Part shown: positions 44,444 to 53,357 of the stretch, in pieces | Numbering within the stretch: the stretch's first letter is position 1 | Layout of the letters: the number at the start of each line of letters is the position of its first letter | Origin: JAGVSZ01 sp963747775 | GTDB taxonomy: Bacteria; Pseudomonadota; Gammaproteobacteria; Burkholderiales; SG8-39 | Length of the DNA stretch: 64,000 nucleotides | Assembly (NCBI GenBank): GCA_963747775.1 | Contig: CAVVGT010000003.1 | Span: forward strand, 372,001 to 436,000 | Reading direction: 5' to 3' | Program-made: the position numbers and the translations under genes | The notes under the pieces: model-generated | Told to the model about the DNA's origin: nothing | Seen by the model: the letters and a program-made list of their open reading frames with translations, nothing else | The model's database searches: none

Positions 44444-44687
44444 GAACTGAGACGTTGACGACGGGCCCCCGCCGCGATCGGCGCTGCATAGTTCTCACCG
44501 CACGTCGCGGCCGATCAACGCGGCGACGGACTGCGTCAGCGCGCGCGAACCCGCCTATGTGTTCCACATGCCCGGCATCGTCGACGTGCCATATCGGGGC
44601 ACCGGCCCATTGTGTCATTAGGAATCCAATAATCCCCATCTGTGGGAATTGAATTTTCCCCACCCTCTGACGACAAGGAGATCGCAG

Positions 44688-46046
44688 ATGGATGGGAAGG
44701 TGGTACTGGCCGACGCGGTCGGCCCGAGGGCCGACTGCGTCGGCGCGCCGGCTAACGTACCCGTGCCCGAGGTGGGCACGGAGGAGCCGGTGATCGGTAA
44801 GCAACGTTGGGAGGAGATCCGTCGGATGCGCGCGGACGGGCAGGCGGTGTCGCAGATCGCGCGCGCGACGGGGCTCGATCGCAAGACCGTGCGGCGCTGT
44901 TTGCGTCAGTGCGAGTGGACGCCGTATCGGCGCACGCCGCTGGTCGAGACGCTGCTCGCGGCGCACATGGGATGGCTCACCGAGCGCGCTCCGCAGGTCA
45001 ACTTCTCGGCGCAGATCCTGTTCCAGGAACTGCGTGCGAGCCGCGGCTACGAGGGCGGCTACGACACGGTGAGGAACGCGGTGCGCCCGCTGCGTACCGA
45101 GGCGACGGCAGCGGCGCTCACGCAACGCCGTTTCGAGACCGAGCCGGGCCAGCAGGCGCAGGTCGACTGGGGCCAGGTGCGCACGCGTTTCGGCTCCGAG
45201 CCAGCCGAGGTGCACATCTTCGTCATGACGCTGGGTTACTCGCGCCGCGCCTGGGCTGAGGGCTACGAGAACGAGCGCCTGGCATCCCTGCTCGCCGCCC
45301 ACGAGCACGCCTTCGCGCACTTCGGCGGCTGCACCGCCGAGATCCTCTACGACCGAATGCGCACGGTCACCCTCGGCACTACCGAAGGCAAGCCTCGATG
45401 GAACCCGACCTTCGAGGCCTTCGCCCGGCATTGGGGGTTCGAACCACGGCTGTGCCGACCCTACCGGGCGCAGACCAAGGGCAAGGTCGAGTCGGGCGTG
45501 AAGTACGTGAAGCGCAACTTCCTCCCCGGGCGCGTCTTCGTCGACCTCGAGGACTTCAACGCGCAACTCGCCGCCTGGCTCACCGAGATCGCCGACCTTC
45601 GTATCCACGGCACCACCCACGATCGCCCGATCGATCGCTTCGCCGGCGAGGCCGGCGTCCTGGCGCACGCCGCGAGCCAGCCGAGCTTCCTGCAGGCGAT
45701 GCGCCGCGAGCGGATCGTGGCCGAGGACTGGCTCGTCTCGATCGACGCCAACCGCTACTCGGTGCCTTGGCGCCTGATCGGCAAGACCGTCCAGGTCGTG
45801 CGGGTCGGCGACCGGTGGCACATCCTGTATCGGGGCGAGCTCGTCGCCGAGCACCCGGTGCTCGCCGGGCGCCACCAGCTGTGCGTGTTGCCCGAGCACG
45901 GCCCCGGGGCGGCGACCAGGAACGCCCGCAAGCGCTTCTCCAATGCGCCGCCGGCGCCCAGGACGAGCGATCCGAGACCGCATCAGCTGCACGGGGTGGA
46001 AGTGCGCGACCTCGCCGTGTACGACGAGCTGCTGGAGGTCGTATGA
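44688..46046 (+). CDS. istA: IS21 transposase IstA
   Basis: The 452-residue DDE transposase has an N-terminal HTH (MRADGQAVSQIARATGLDRK), the integrase core with VDWGQVRTRFGSEPAEVHIF near residue 170, the second Asp in ILYDRMRTVTLGTT and Glu in RAQTKGKVESGVKYVKRNFL near 265. AAGGAG precedes the ATG. Its stop overlaps the istB start by 4 bases. Confidence 0.95.
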   Translation: MDGKVVLADAVGPRADCVGAPANVPVPEVGTEEPVIGKQRWEEIRRMRADGQAVSQIARATGLDRKTVRRCLRQCEWTPYRRTPLVETLLAAHMGWLTERAPQVNFSAQILFQELRASRGYEGGYDTVRNAVRPLRTEATAAALTQRRFETEPGQQAQVDWGQVRTRFGSEPAEVHIFVMTLGYSRRAWAEGYENERLASLLAAHEHAFAHFGGCTAEILYDRMRTVTLGTTEGKPRWNPTFEAFARHWGFEPRLCRPYRAQTKGKVESGVKYVKRNFLPGRVFVDLEDFNAQLAAWLTEIADLRIHGTTHDRPIDRFAGEAGVLAHAASQPSFLQAMRRERIVAEDWLVSIDANRYSVPWRLIGKTVQVVRVGDRWHILYRGELVAEHPVLAGRHQLCVLPEHGPGAATRNARKRFSNAPPAPRTSDPRPHQLHGVEVRDLAVYDELLEVV

Positions 46047-46819
46047 ACCCCGCCCAGCTCGAACGGCTCGCCGAGTTTCTTCTGAAGTTGCGCCTGTTCA
46101 AGAGCCGCGAGCGGCTCGAGGCGATCCTGCAGGAAGCCGCCGGCAAGGAGATGGCCTACTCGGACTTCCTCGAGCAGGTCCTGTCCGAGGAGGTCGCGGC
46201 GAAGACCAGCAAGAACGTCACGATGCGCACCTCGATGGCCCGCTTCCCGTTCGTCAAGCCCTTGGAGACCTTCGACTTCGGCTACCAGCCCTCGATCGAC
46301 AGGAAGCAGGTCCAGATGCTCGCCTCCTGCCACTACATCGAGCACGGCGACAACGTTCTCGTCCTCGGGCCGCCCGGAGTCGGGAAGACGCACCTCGCGG
46401 TCGCCCTGGGTCTCAAGGCGATCGAGGCGGGCTACCGGGTGCTCTTCAGCACCGCCGCGCACCTGATCGCCACGCTCACCAAGGCGCACGCCGAGGGGCG
46501 CCTGGACGAGAAGTTGAAGCTCTACACCACCCCGCGCCTGCTGATCATCGACGAGATCGGATATCTGCCGATCGACCGGCTGGGGGCAAATCTGTTCTTC
46601 CAGCTGATCAGCCGCCGCTACGAGCGCGGACCGATGATCTTGACCAGCAACCAGAGCTTCGCCGCCTGGGGGGAGGTCTTCGGCGACCGAGTGATCGCCA
46701 CTGCGATTCTCGATCGGCTGTTGCATCACGCGGTGACGCTCAATATTCGCGGCAACTCGTACCGGCTCAAGGAGAAGTTGAAGGCCGGCCTCGTCCGAGC
46801 CGAAGAGGCCGAAGCGTGA
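46043..46819 (+). CDS. istB: IS21 ATPase helper IstB
   Basis: The 258-residue AAA+ ATPase has Walker A VLGPPGVGKTHLAVALGLKA near residue 108, Walker B LLIIDEIGYLPIDRLGANLF near 170 and the arginine-bearing sensor ILDRLLHHAVTLNIRGNSYR near 225. IstB regulates target choice and activates IstA. It is translationally coupled to istA. Confidence 0.96.
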   Translation: MNPAQLERLAEFLLKLRLFKSRERLEAILQEAAGKEMAYSDFLEQVLSEEVAAKTSKNVTMRTSMARFPFVKPLETFDFGYQPSIDRKQVQMLASCHYIEHGDNVLVLGPPGVGKTHLAVALGLKAIEAGYRVLFSTAAHLIATLTKAHAEGRLDEKLKLYTTPRLLIIDEIGYLPIDRLGANLFFQLISRRYERGPMILTSNQSFAAWGEVFGDRVIATAILDRLLHHAVTLNIRGNSYRLKEKLKAGLVRAEEAEA

Positions 46820-46875
46820 ACTGGGTGGGGAATTTTCGATTCCCGTACCTGGGGAAATTTGGGATCCCCTTGACA

Positions 46876-47527
46876 CATTGGTCACAGACCTAATCGGCGG
46901 ACAAGTTCCGATGGGTACGCCAGGCGTGACCGGGCAGGTGCTCGAATTCCATCGGTCCGGCAAGCTGCGGATTCTGGCCGTGACGAGTCCCACGCGACTC
47001 ATCGCTGCGCCTGAGCTTCCGACGGCGGCCGAACTGGGCTTCCCCGGCCTGACCGTGAGAGGCTCCATTGGGCTGCTCGCGCCGGCCGGGACGCCCATCG
47101 GTATCATCGAACAGATTGCGCAGGCGACGCGCACGGCGGTCGCCGAACCGGCCTTCCAGCGGATGTTGATCGACGCGGGTATCGAACCCACTCTCGACTC
47201 AGATCCCGAAAAATTCCGTCGGTCCCTCGCAGCCGATGTTGCACTCTGGACGCCAGTCGTCAAAGTGCTCGGGATAAAGATCGACTGAGCACCTGATGGG
47301 ATGCCCCATGAATCCCAACAGCCGACCAAGTACGTGCTTGGAATAAACCTCAACACCGCGAAACGCTCGGCCCCACGATCCCGCAATCTTGCTGCTGCGT
47401 GCCGACGAGGTGATTCCGTGATGGATCGTTGCGGGCTGGTCGCGCCTAATCGAGCATCTGCGCCATTGCCGGCTAACTTGATGCTTGAACGTCTGCTCTT
47501 GAGAAGTGCGACCGGCTGTTGTGGGTC
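46876..47527 (-). repeat. Inverted copy of the tctC 3' region at 31176-31830
   Basis: Gene end and downstream sequence match the other copy in opposite orientation with few differences. The match stops near 47527 at GACCCACAACAGCC. It includes the last part of the broken tctC gene. Confidence 0.85.
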
Positions 47528-47605
47528 GCGTCCAGCCGGTCGCTGATCCCGAAAGCGGACGCACGCCGAAACGTCCGCTATCGGCGAGCGCTACCGGCGG
47601 GAGTC

Positions 47606-47753
47606 GGCCGAGGCTGTGTAAAAACTATCGAGGCACTTTTGATGCGGTGCATTTTCGGGCCCGTACGTGCCCTATCGCGCGATTTGCATTACTCGAATCA
47701 CTCGCTATCGAACTATTCGGGGGTCGCTTTTCTGTTTTTACACAACCTCGGCC
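47606..47753 (+). mobile_element. MITE-like element, copy 2 (148 bp)
   Basis: It has the same length, orientation and terminal repeats as 44296-44443, with about one difference in ten. GGCC borders both ends in both copies, either as part of the repeat or as a 4-bp duplication. Confidence 0.85.
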
Positions 47754-48397
47754 ACTACCGGCCGGACGGCTCCCTCCCCTAAGTTGCTCCGAAGCGGACA
47801 TCTTTAGAGACGTGCGTCGAGGGCTTCGTCGTACTCACGAAATCGGCGCTGGGTGGGCTGTATCACGAGTACTCGCTTGCGCCCGCGGGCGCGTGATGCA
47901 GTATTTGCGCACCACAGCCCCCCGGGGGACGCGCGGCCTCGCTAAACCGCGCATCCCCGTCGACGAAAGCGGTGAGCGCGCCAGTGTCGAAGGACAGGCC
48001 GATCCCCCGGTTCGATTACCTCATCGAGGCGCCACTGGATCTGCTCGGCTTCTTTGCGACGCACTAGAGGCGGCGGCGAAGAAGTAATCCGCAGACTCGG
48101 GGAGCCAGCAAAACACAACAGCTTAGCGACGCGCTAGGCCGTTTTCGTTTTCCGCCGTGCCGGGGCGAGTTTCGCGTGTCGGATCCGAACCAACAGTGTG
48201 TTGGATCCGGCCCCACCGCTCCGGCGCGACACGCGCTCCGCACGCTCCGCCAACCCCGCGGGCTCGACCGATTCCGAGAACTTGTTGGCGCGTTGCGACG
48301 CCCCTCGCACATTGGCACGCCTCGTGCTCAGCTCTGCACCGAGCAGAGCATGGCGCTCGCCTCGAACCCAGTGCAACCGTTAAAGGAGAGAACTCAG
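47754..48397. other. Gene-poor stretch upstream of the GG-leader peptide
   Basis: A module-1 fragment of repeat A lies at 47775-47808 (minus strand). An imperfect inverted repeat with GGATCC ends lies near 48181-48208. No other gene was supported. Confidence 0.5.
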
Positions 48398-48598
48398 ATG
48401 ACAACGCTGCTGATCAAAGATCTATCGGTGTCCGAACTGCTGGCCCCCGCGCAGATGGCCGCTGTCCAGGGCGGAATGATCAACCTGGATCGACTGACGC
48501 CCCCTCCCACCGATCAAGGCGGGCCGGCGGGTGCCAACGTCCCAGCGATCTGGAATAGCGGCGTGGACGGGCCGATCATTATCTGGAACCGCGGTTAG
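48398..48598 (+). CDS. Double-glycine leader peptide, candidate RiPP/bacteriocin-like precursor
   Basis: The ATG at 48398 follows AAAGGAGAG. The 66-residue product has a leader LLIKDLSVSELLAPAQMAAV ending in QGG at residue 26, the pattern of peptides cut by C39 peptidase-type transporters. The 40-residue remainder is rich in Pro and Gly and holds a repeated IWNxG motif (AIWNSG and IIWNRG at the end). Similar short GG peptides occur in Burkholderiales genomes without a known role. No modifying enzyme or transporter is near. A second small gene follows after 35 bp. Confidence 0.75.
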   Translation: MTTLLIKDLSVSELLAPAQMAAVQGGMINLDRLTPPPTDQGGPAGANVPAIWNSGVDGPIIIWNRG

Positions 48599-48633
48599 GC
48601 GAGGCCGCAGCACCTCATCAACCGACAAGCGTC

Positions 48634-48909
48634 ATGCGTCCGCACATCGCAAACGTCTTCCGCCGCGTCAGCGGCATGCCGTCGAGCATAATCGCGTGGC
48701 TCTATGGAGCCTCGGTCCCGTGCTCCGGCGACTTGCTCGTCGCCTTGGAGGCGCTTTGGAAGCGTGACCCGTCGGCACAGAACAACGTCATCGCCGAGGG
48801 CCGCAGGCTTCTGCTGTCAGCCTTCAAGCGCGTCGAACAGCGCGAACGGTGGATCGCCGAGCGAGAATGCGCGGCGTTTCTGGGGCGGCTGCAGCGGGTT
48901 TCACACTGA
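48634..48909 (+). CDS. Hypothetical protein next to the GG-leader peptide, 91 aa
   Basis: The product is soluble and helix-rich: MRPHIANVFRRVSGMPSSII, LLVALEALWKRDPSAQNNVI and FKRVEQRERWIAERECAAFL. Third codon positions are GC-rich, as expected for a real gene. It lies 35 bp downstream of the leader peptide on the same strand and may be its partner. Family not recognised. Confidence 0.5.
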   Translation: MRPHIANVFRRVSGMPSSIIAWLYGASVPCSGDLLVALEALWKRDPSAQNNVIAEGRRLLLSAFKRVEQRERWIAERECAAFLGRLQRVSH

Positions 48910-49205
48910 GGCGCGCCCGCCGCGGCGTAGAGACGCGCTGCGGCACCGCCGAATGCGAACGTTTGCGAACGCTTCGTAGGTTCGGCCCCTACTCGGGGAG
49001 CCAAAAATCATTAAGTTACGCGGCTAATGGCCGCCTTCGGGTGACGGAGAATGGCCGTTCAGAGAAATCCGCGAACGTCTGCTTCTTAGGGAGCGACCGG
49101 CAGCAACGGTCTTAACGGCGCCGACCGGCCGCTTTCACGAAAGGCGCTCGCAGTCGCTCTTCGGCCATTTGCTGACGATCGGGGTCGTCGGTCGAAGGAC
49201 TGGAG

Positions 49206-49405
49206 CAGACTGGCTGCCGACGTTCACGTTCGGCCTGGCGAATGACAGCAGTTGCCTAAAGCGGCCGGCGAGAGTTTCTGGGGCGGAGGGCCGGTTTACC
49301 CTGAAACTTAACGCTCGCCAGTCGTCGAGCAGGTGGCAGCCACCTGCCCTCAACGTTGACCGCCCAACGGCTGCATTCGAAGCCAGCGAACTGTCACTGT
49401 CGACC
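49206..49405. repeat. Dispersed repeat B, unsplit copy
   Basis: This 200-bp sequence matches 27931-28026 joined to 29258-29361. It contains the GCAGGTGG/CCACCTGC hairpin. It serves as the empty target site for IS30 copy 1. The bases 48910-49205 before it hold no clear gene. Confidence 0.9.
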
Positions 49406-49515
49406 TGTTGCGGTCACACGCTTGGCGCGAAAGCGGACGGTCGAGAATTGCGTCAGTCGCTGTATTCGCTTATCGGCGCAGAGCAGTTCACTTTCAGGTC
49501 CGGGGGGCGAGACCA

Positions 49516-49701
49516 GCCTACGACAACGCAATGTGCGAGAGCTTCTTCGCGACGCTGGAATGCGAGCTGATTGCGCGCCAGCGCCTTGCGAGGAAAGCCG
49601 AGGGCGCACGGCGATCTTCGAAGGCCGGTACAACCCCAGATCTCGCCGATTCGAGTTCGAATGTTGTCATTCGATGAAACCCGAGCAATACGATTACCCA
49701 T
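49516..49701 (+). pseudogene. Remnant of an IS3-family transposase (OrfB C-terminus)
   Basis: AYDNAMCESFFATLECELIA is the Glu-containing block of IS3 OrfB proteins. After a shift it continues as EGRYNPRSRRFEFE...KPEQYDY, the usual C-terminus in degraded form. No upstream half is present. Confidence 0.75.
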
Positions 49702-49786
49702 AGCTCCGTGCGCTCAGCAGCGTGTGAAGCGCGCGCCGCACGCGGCCTGCGGATAGTCGCTTGTGCCCCAGGCGGCAAACCGCCAC

Positions 49787-50830
49787 TCAGTCGGCCTTCA
49801 TGCCCGATTTCCTTATGACCTCAGCCATTCGTGCAACGTCGGCCTTGACGATCTGCGTGAACTGCTCCGTCGGAATCCCATAGATCTCAAACCCAAGCGC
49901 CGCGAGCTTGTCGGTTACGTCCGGAGCCCGAAGCGCCTTGACCACCTCTTCACTTAGTTGTGCAACGATCTCACGCGGTGTACCGGATGGAGCGAACAAC
50001 CCAGCCCATGTCGCAAAGTGCAGGGGAATGCCTTGTTCTTTGAGCGTCGGGACATGCGGCAGCGAAGCCAAGCGTTGGTCGCTTGCGATTCCCAATCCCA
50101 GCAGCCGACCGTCCTTGATGTATTCCGCGACGATCGGAACGCCTGCGAACGCGACCGGAATCTGTCCGGAAACGACGTCCATCGCGGCCTGCGGTGCGCC
50201 CTTGTATGGGACATGGGTGAGCTTGGTCGCGGTGAGAGTCATGAACATTTCCATCACCAGGTGCTGCGCACTGCCGTTCCCGCCGGTGGAGTAGTTGATC
50301 TTTCCGGGTTCAGTCTTCGCCATGTCAATCAGCTGATTGACGGAGCTGGCCCGAACGGAAGGGTGCGCGATCAACGCGAAGGGGATTCCAGCCATCTGCG
50401 CGATCGGTACGAAGTCCCGAATGGGATTGAATGGCACTTTAGCTTGAAAACTGGGCAAAACGGCCATGACGCCATCGGTTGCCGCAAGTAGCGTGTAGCC
50501 ATCCGCCGGAGCGTGTGCGACGCGTTCGGTTCCTATCGCTCCTGCTGCTCCGGGCTGGGCTTCGATGACAAAGGGGTGCCCCATTGCTACAGAGAGCTTT
50601 TGCGCCACAAGCCGTGTGACGACCTCGACGGAGTTTCCTGGGCCGAATGGAATGACGATGCGTACCGGTTTAGTCGGGTAGGCATTCACGAAAGTTGGCG
50701 ATGGCGTTTGCGCTGGCGCCTGAGGCGAAGCTAAGCATCCAAGCACGACGCACGCAGCGAGTAGCGTGCGCCGGCTCCGTCGCAGGACGAATTTGTTGGT
50801 AAGCGTACCGAAACGATTAAGCGAGCACAT
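49787..50830 (-). CDS. TctC/Bug-family solute-binding protein
   Basis: The 347-residue periplasmic binding protein has a signal peptide (TLLAACVVLGCLASPQAPAQ), then YPTKPVRIVIPFGPGNSVEV, EAQPGAAGAIGTERVAHAPA, KINYSTGGNGSAQHLVMEMF and HVPYKGAPQAAMDVVSGQIP. It is intact. It is the last gene of a likely operon with an IclR regulator and a methyltransferase. The ligand is probably a carboxylic acid, but it cannot be identified. It differs clearly from the other tctC copies here. Confidence 0.9.
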   Translation of the reverse strand: MCSLNRFGTLTNKFVLRRSRRTLLAACVVLGCLASPQAPAQTPSPTFVNAYPTKPVRIVIPFGPGNSVEVVTRLVAQKLSVAMGHPFVIEAQPGAAGAIGTERVAHAPADGYTLLAATDGVMAVLPSFQAKVPFNPIRDFVPIAQMAGIPFALIAHPSVRASSVNQLIDMAKTEPGKINYSTGGNGSAQHLVMEMFMTLTATKLTHVPYKGAPQAAMDVVSGQIPVAFAGVPIVAEYIKDGRLLGLGIASDQRLASLPHVPTLKEQGIPLHFATWAGLFAPSGTPREIVAQLSEEVVKALRAPDVTDKLAALGFEIYGIPTEQFTQIVKADVARMAEVIRKSGMKAD

Positions 50831-50887
50831 GTGTACCTCCTGGGATGAGGTGGTCGATTCGGGCGGGCGTGGCCGGTCGATCGCTTG

Positions 50888-51697
50888 TTAGGCGTTAGCG
50901 GTCACGACATTCACCTCTTCGGGAAATGCGACACCAGCGGCTTCGCTGTAGGCGGACAGCTGCCGCGCGACGTCGTGGCCCAGCGCTACACGCGCCGCAT
51001 TACTCATGGCCCTTACTTCGGACGCGATCGGCGTTGCAGCGAGATGGCGGAGCACGAACTCTTCTAGCGACGGCAAGCGCACGATCATTCTCTGCACATG
51101 CAGCTTCACGTCTTGAAAGCTGGCGGCGTCGGCCAGGCGGAGGAGCTCTTCATCAGCCGGGACATCGCGCGATGCGCAGAAGCGTGAGGCTACGTCGGTC
51201 CCGACTTGCTGCCTGAGCGCCTTCCCCACAGCGGAGTTGTACGCACCGGTCGTCCGCCAAACGCTTATTGCTAGCCGTCCGCCTGGCACGAGCACGCGAT
51301 GCATTTCGCTCAGCGCAGCTATCTTGTCGGGGAAGAACTGCAGTCCCTGCTGACAGACCACGACATCGAAGCTTCCGGCCGGAAGCCTGGTGTCGAGTGC
51401 GCTCCGTTCGATCCACGTGATTGCCGCCCCCGGCGGCGCTGGCAGAGATCGCGCTACTGCAAGCATGCCGGCGTTCAGATCGAGACCGGTCACACGGCCC
51501 GATGCGCCGACCCGTTCTGCAGCGACCCTGGCAACTGCCCCCGTGCCGCACGCCACGTCGAGCACCCCCTCGCCTGACCGTACGCCCGCGCGGTCGAGCA
51601 GACCTGGCACCCACGGTCCCAGAATGTGGCGGGCGACGTAACGCTCGTAGAGCTCGGCGGCGCTGCCGTCGAGTTGCCATTGCCCGTTCTTACTCAT
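50888..51697 (-). CDS. Class I SAM-dependent methyltransferase
   Basis: The 269-residue enzyme has the SAM-binding motif VLDVACGTGAVARVAAERVG near residue 42, acidic strand end VTGLDLNAGMLAVARSLPAP, and FDVVVCQQGLQFFPDKIAAL near 110, followed by RVLVPGGRLAISVW. It resembles UbiE/COQ5-type methyltransferases of small molecules. The ATG at 51697 overlaps the stop of the IclR gene (ATGA). The substrate is unknown. Confidence 0.87.
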   Translation of the reverse strand: MSKNGQWQLDGSAAELYERYVARHILGPWVPGLLDRAGVRSGEGVLDVACGTGAVARVAAERVGASGRVTGLDLNAGMLAVARSLPAPPGAAITWIERSALDTRLPAGSFDVVVCQQGLQFFPDKIAALSEMHRVLVPGGRLAISVWRTTGAYNSAVGKALRQQVGTDVASRFCASRDVPADEELLRLADAASFQDVKLHVQRMIVRLPSLEEFVLRHLAATPIASEVRAMSNAARVALGHDVARQLSAYSEAAGVAFPEEVNVVTANA

Positions 51698-52512
51698 CGC
51701 CCAGCCCAACCCATCTTCTTCGAGATGTTGCGTGCAGCAGCCGTTACGGCGCGAATTTGCTCAGGCGACGGCGTCGCGGTGATGTACTGGACTGAACCGG
51801 CGATCGCGATGGCCCCGGCGTAACAGCCCTGGTGATTGAAAATGGGCGCGGCCAACCCGTTGACTCCGATCAGCACCTGGTTCGGAGCCATCGTCCAACC
51901 GCGCTTTCGTACCTCCGCCACAGCACGCTCAAGCGCCGGCCGGGTGCAGATGGTGTGCGGCGTCCACGCCTTCAGCGGTTTTGCGACACAGCGCTCAAAG
52001 AGCCCCGGAGGACCGAACGCTAGTGCCACCTTGCCGTGCGCGCTCGCGTGCAAGTCAAGCACTGTCCCAGGCCGCGTGCCGAACTCAACGATCGTGTGGC
52101 CATACGAGAGCTCCAGCACGACGACTTGGTCCTCGACGAGGGTGGATAGCGTGACTGCCTGTCCCGTCTCATCTCGTAGCTGTGCCATGTCGTCGCGCGC
52201 CGCAGTAAGGATGTCGAATCGCTCCCGCAAGCGCTCGCCCAGCATGAACAGCTTGATCCCCGCCTCGTAGCGTCGGGTCGCGCGGTCCTGCCGCACGAAC
52301 GCGTGGCGAGCGAGCGTCTGGAGGTGCCGATACACCTTCGTTTTCGAGGTCCCAAACTCGCGCGCAAGGTCAGAAACACCGAGCGCCTCTCGCGACGCGG
52401 TGAGGCGCTCGAGCAGACGGAGCGACAAGTCGACTGTCTCGGTGGCGCCCGGCAACGCGGCGTCAGCCGGAGCAGAAAGCCTGGCGCGCCGAGCATGCGG
52501 ACCACGAGGCAT
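51694..52512 (-). CDS. IclR-family transcriptional regulator
   Basis: About 272 residues: an N-terminal winged HTH (LLERLTASREALGVSDLARE, FGTSKTKVYRHLQTLARHAF) and the IclR effector domain (VVLELSYGHTIVEFGTRPGT, LDLHASAHGKVALAFGPPGL, CYAGAIAIAGSVQYITATPS). The start at 52512 is favoured because a TATAAT sequence on this strand lies at 52538-52543, inside the longer alternatives (52539, 52551). It probably controls its own operon with the methyltransferase and TctC protein. Confidence 0.87.
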   Translation of the reverse strand: MPRGPHARRARLSAPADAALPGATETVDLSLRLLERLTASREALGVSDLAREFGTSKTKVYRHLQTLARHAFVRQDRATRRYEAGIKLFMLGERLRERFDILTAARDDMAQLRDETGQAVTLSTLVEDQVVVLELSYGHTIVEFGTRPGTVLDLHASAHGKVALAFGPPGLFERCVAKPLKAWTPHTICTRPALERAVAEVRKRGWTMAPNQVLIGVNGLAAPIFNHQGCYAGAIAIAGSVQYITATPSPEQIRAVTAAARNISKKMGWAGR

Positions 52513-52530
52513 GATTCGAGTAACTGGCAC

Positions 52531-52551
52531 GTGTTTCATTATATAAAACAC
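52531..52551 (-). promoter_or_regulatory. Palindrome overlapping the IclR promoter
   Basis: GTGTTTCAT and ATAAAACAC half-sites flank a TATA-rich centre. The -10 sequence TATAAT (minus strand, 52538-52543) lies within it. The layout fits an autoregulatory IclR-family operator. Binding is inferred. Confidence 0.55.
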
Positions 52552-53357
52552 CGTTGCGAATAACGCTACGCCGCGGTTAATGCCGTGTCAATAGCCTTTG
52601 GGACGTAGCAGGAAATTGCGCGGTTCTCGCAAGGTGACGTGATGTGCCCGACGCGCACGCACGATTTGCACCGATGAACCTCGTGCGTGCGTCTGCGCTA
52701 CGGGTGGTCTACCTAAAGCGTGGTGTTACGCGCGGCTTTGTCGGTGGCGGGGCCTAAGCGCGCCTCACGTGCGCTGACGAGCGCCTCGGGCGGTTGCGCA
52801 GTTCTCCCAAAGCGCGAGGTGCTGAGCTCTCATATTCATCATTGCGACTCGATGCCTGCTGCCTTGATCGATACGCGCTGCGTCGTACGCTAGCAGCGCC
52901 GCTCGCGCAAGCGGGAAGCAAAGTCCCGCGGCTCGGGCAGTCAGCCGTCGGTTCGCGCGGCCGAAGCGAAGGTCGGCTATTCGGAACTCGGCACGACCGT
53001 CCGGAAGTGGCCGGTCAGCGACCGTCAGCCGAAGGGCTCAAGTCGACCCGAAGCGGAAGGTCAGGACTGCCGAGAGCGGAAATACAAAATCGAGAAAGCA
53101 GAGGTTGAACGTCTCAGTTCAGCGGCCCGCGCAGGCGGGCGAAGCCCGCCGGAGCGCATCCGCTTCAACTGAAAGTTGGGCGGCGCGGTGCTCGCCGCGG
53201 CGCGCTCGCCATGACTTTTTCTAGCTTCCAGTACCAATTTGTCGGGACAAGGTGTTCATCTCTAATACTGAGTTTCGCTAAAGCGGCGCGCAGCATCATG
53301 TGCACGAGCACCTTCGGCCCAGAAAACACGCATACGCCTCACCGTGCTCGCTGAGTG
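52552..53357. other. Gene-poor stretch with repeat A copy 4
   Basis: The 43-bp repeat A core lies at 53007-53049. No convincing gene was found in the rest. Confidence 0.55.
53007..53049 (+). repeat. Dispersed repeat A, core copy
   Basis: It matches the 43-bp core containing CAGCGACCGTCAGCCGAAGG, with GTGGCC at the start and GTCGACCC at the end. Confidence 0.85.

Larger units (their letters stand above)
44613..46875 (+). mobile_element. IS21-family element (2263 bp)
   Basis: The ends read TGTCATTAGG and CCTTGACA. A 5-bp target duplication, CATTG, lies at 44608-44612 and 46876-46880. The undisrupted target (GGCCCATTGGTCACAG on the coding strand) exists in the tctC gene at 31418-32408, which fixes the ends. 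It carries istA and istB. Confidence 0.95.
44571..47288 (+). pseudogene. Truncated tctC gene split by IS21
   Basis: The pieces 44571-44612 and 46876-47288 join to read PGIVDVPYRGTGPLVTDLIG, then GQVPMGTPGVTGQVLEFHRS and the remaining C-terminus, ending LGIKID. This is the last roughly 150 residues of a TctC binding protein, almost identical to 31418-31860. The first half of the gene is missing. Confidence 0.92.

Noticed and set aside
47754..48397. Possible coding frame of 193 codons (47506-48087)
   Set aside because: It crosses the MITE and a repeat fragment, has no start signal and resembles no family.
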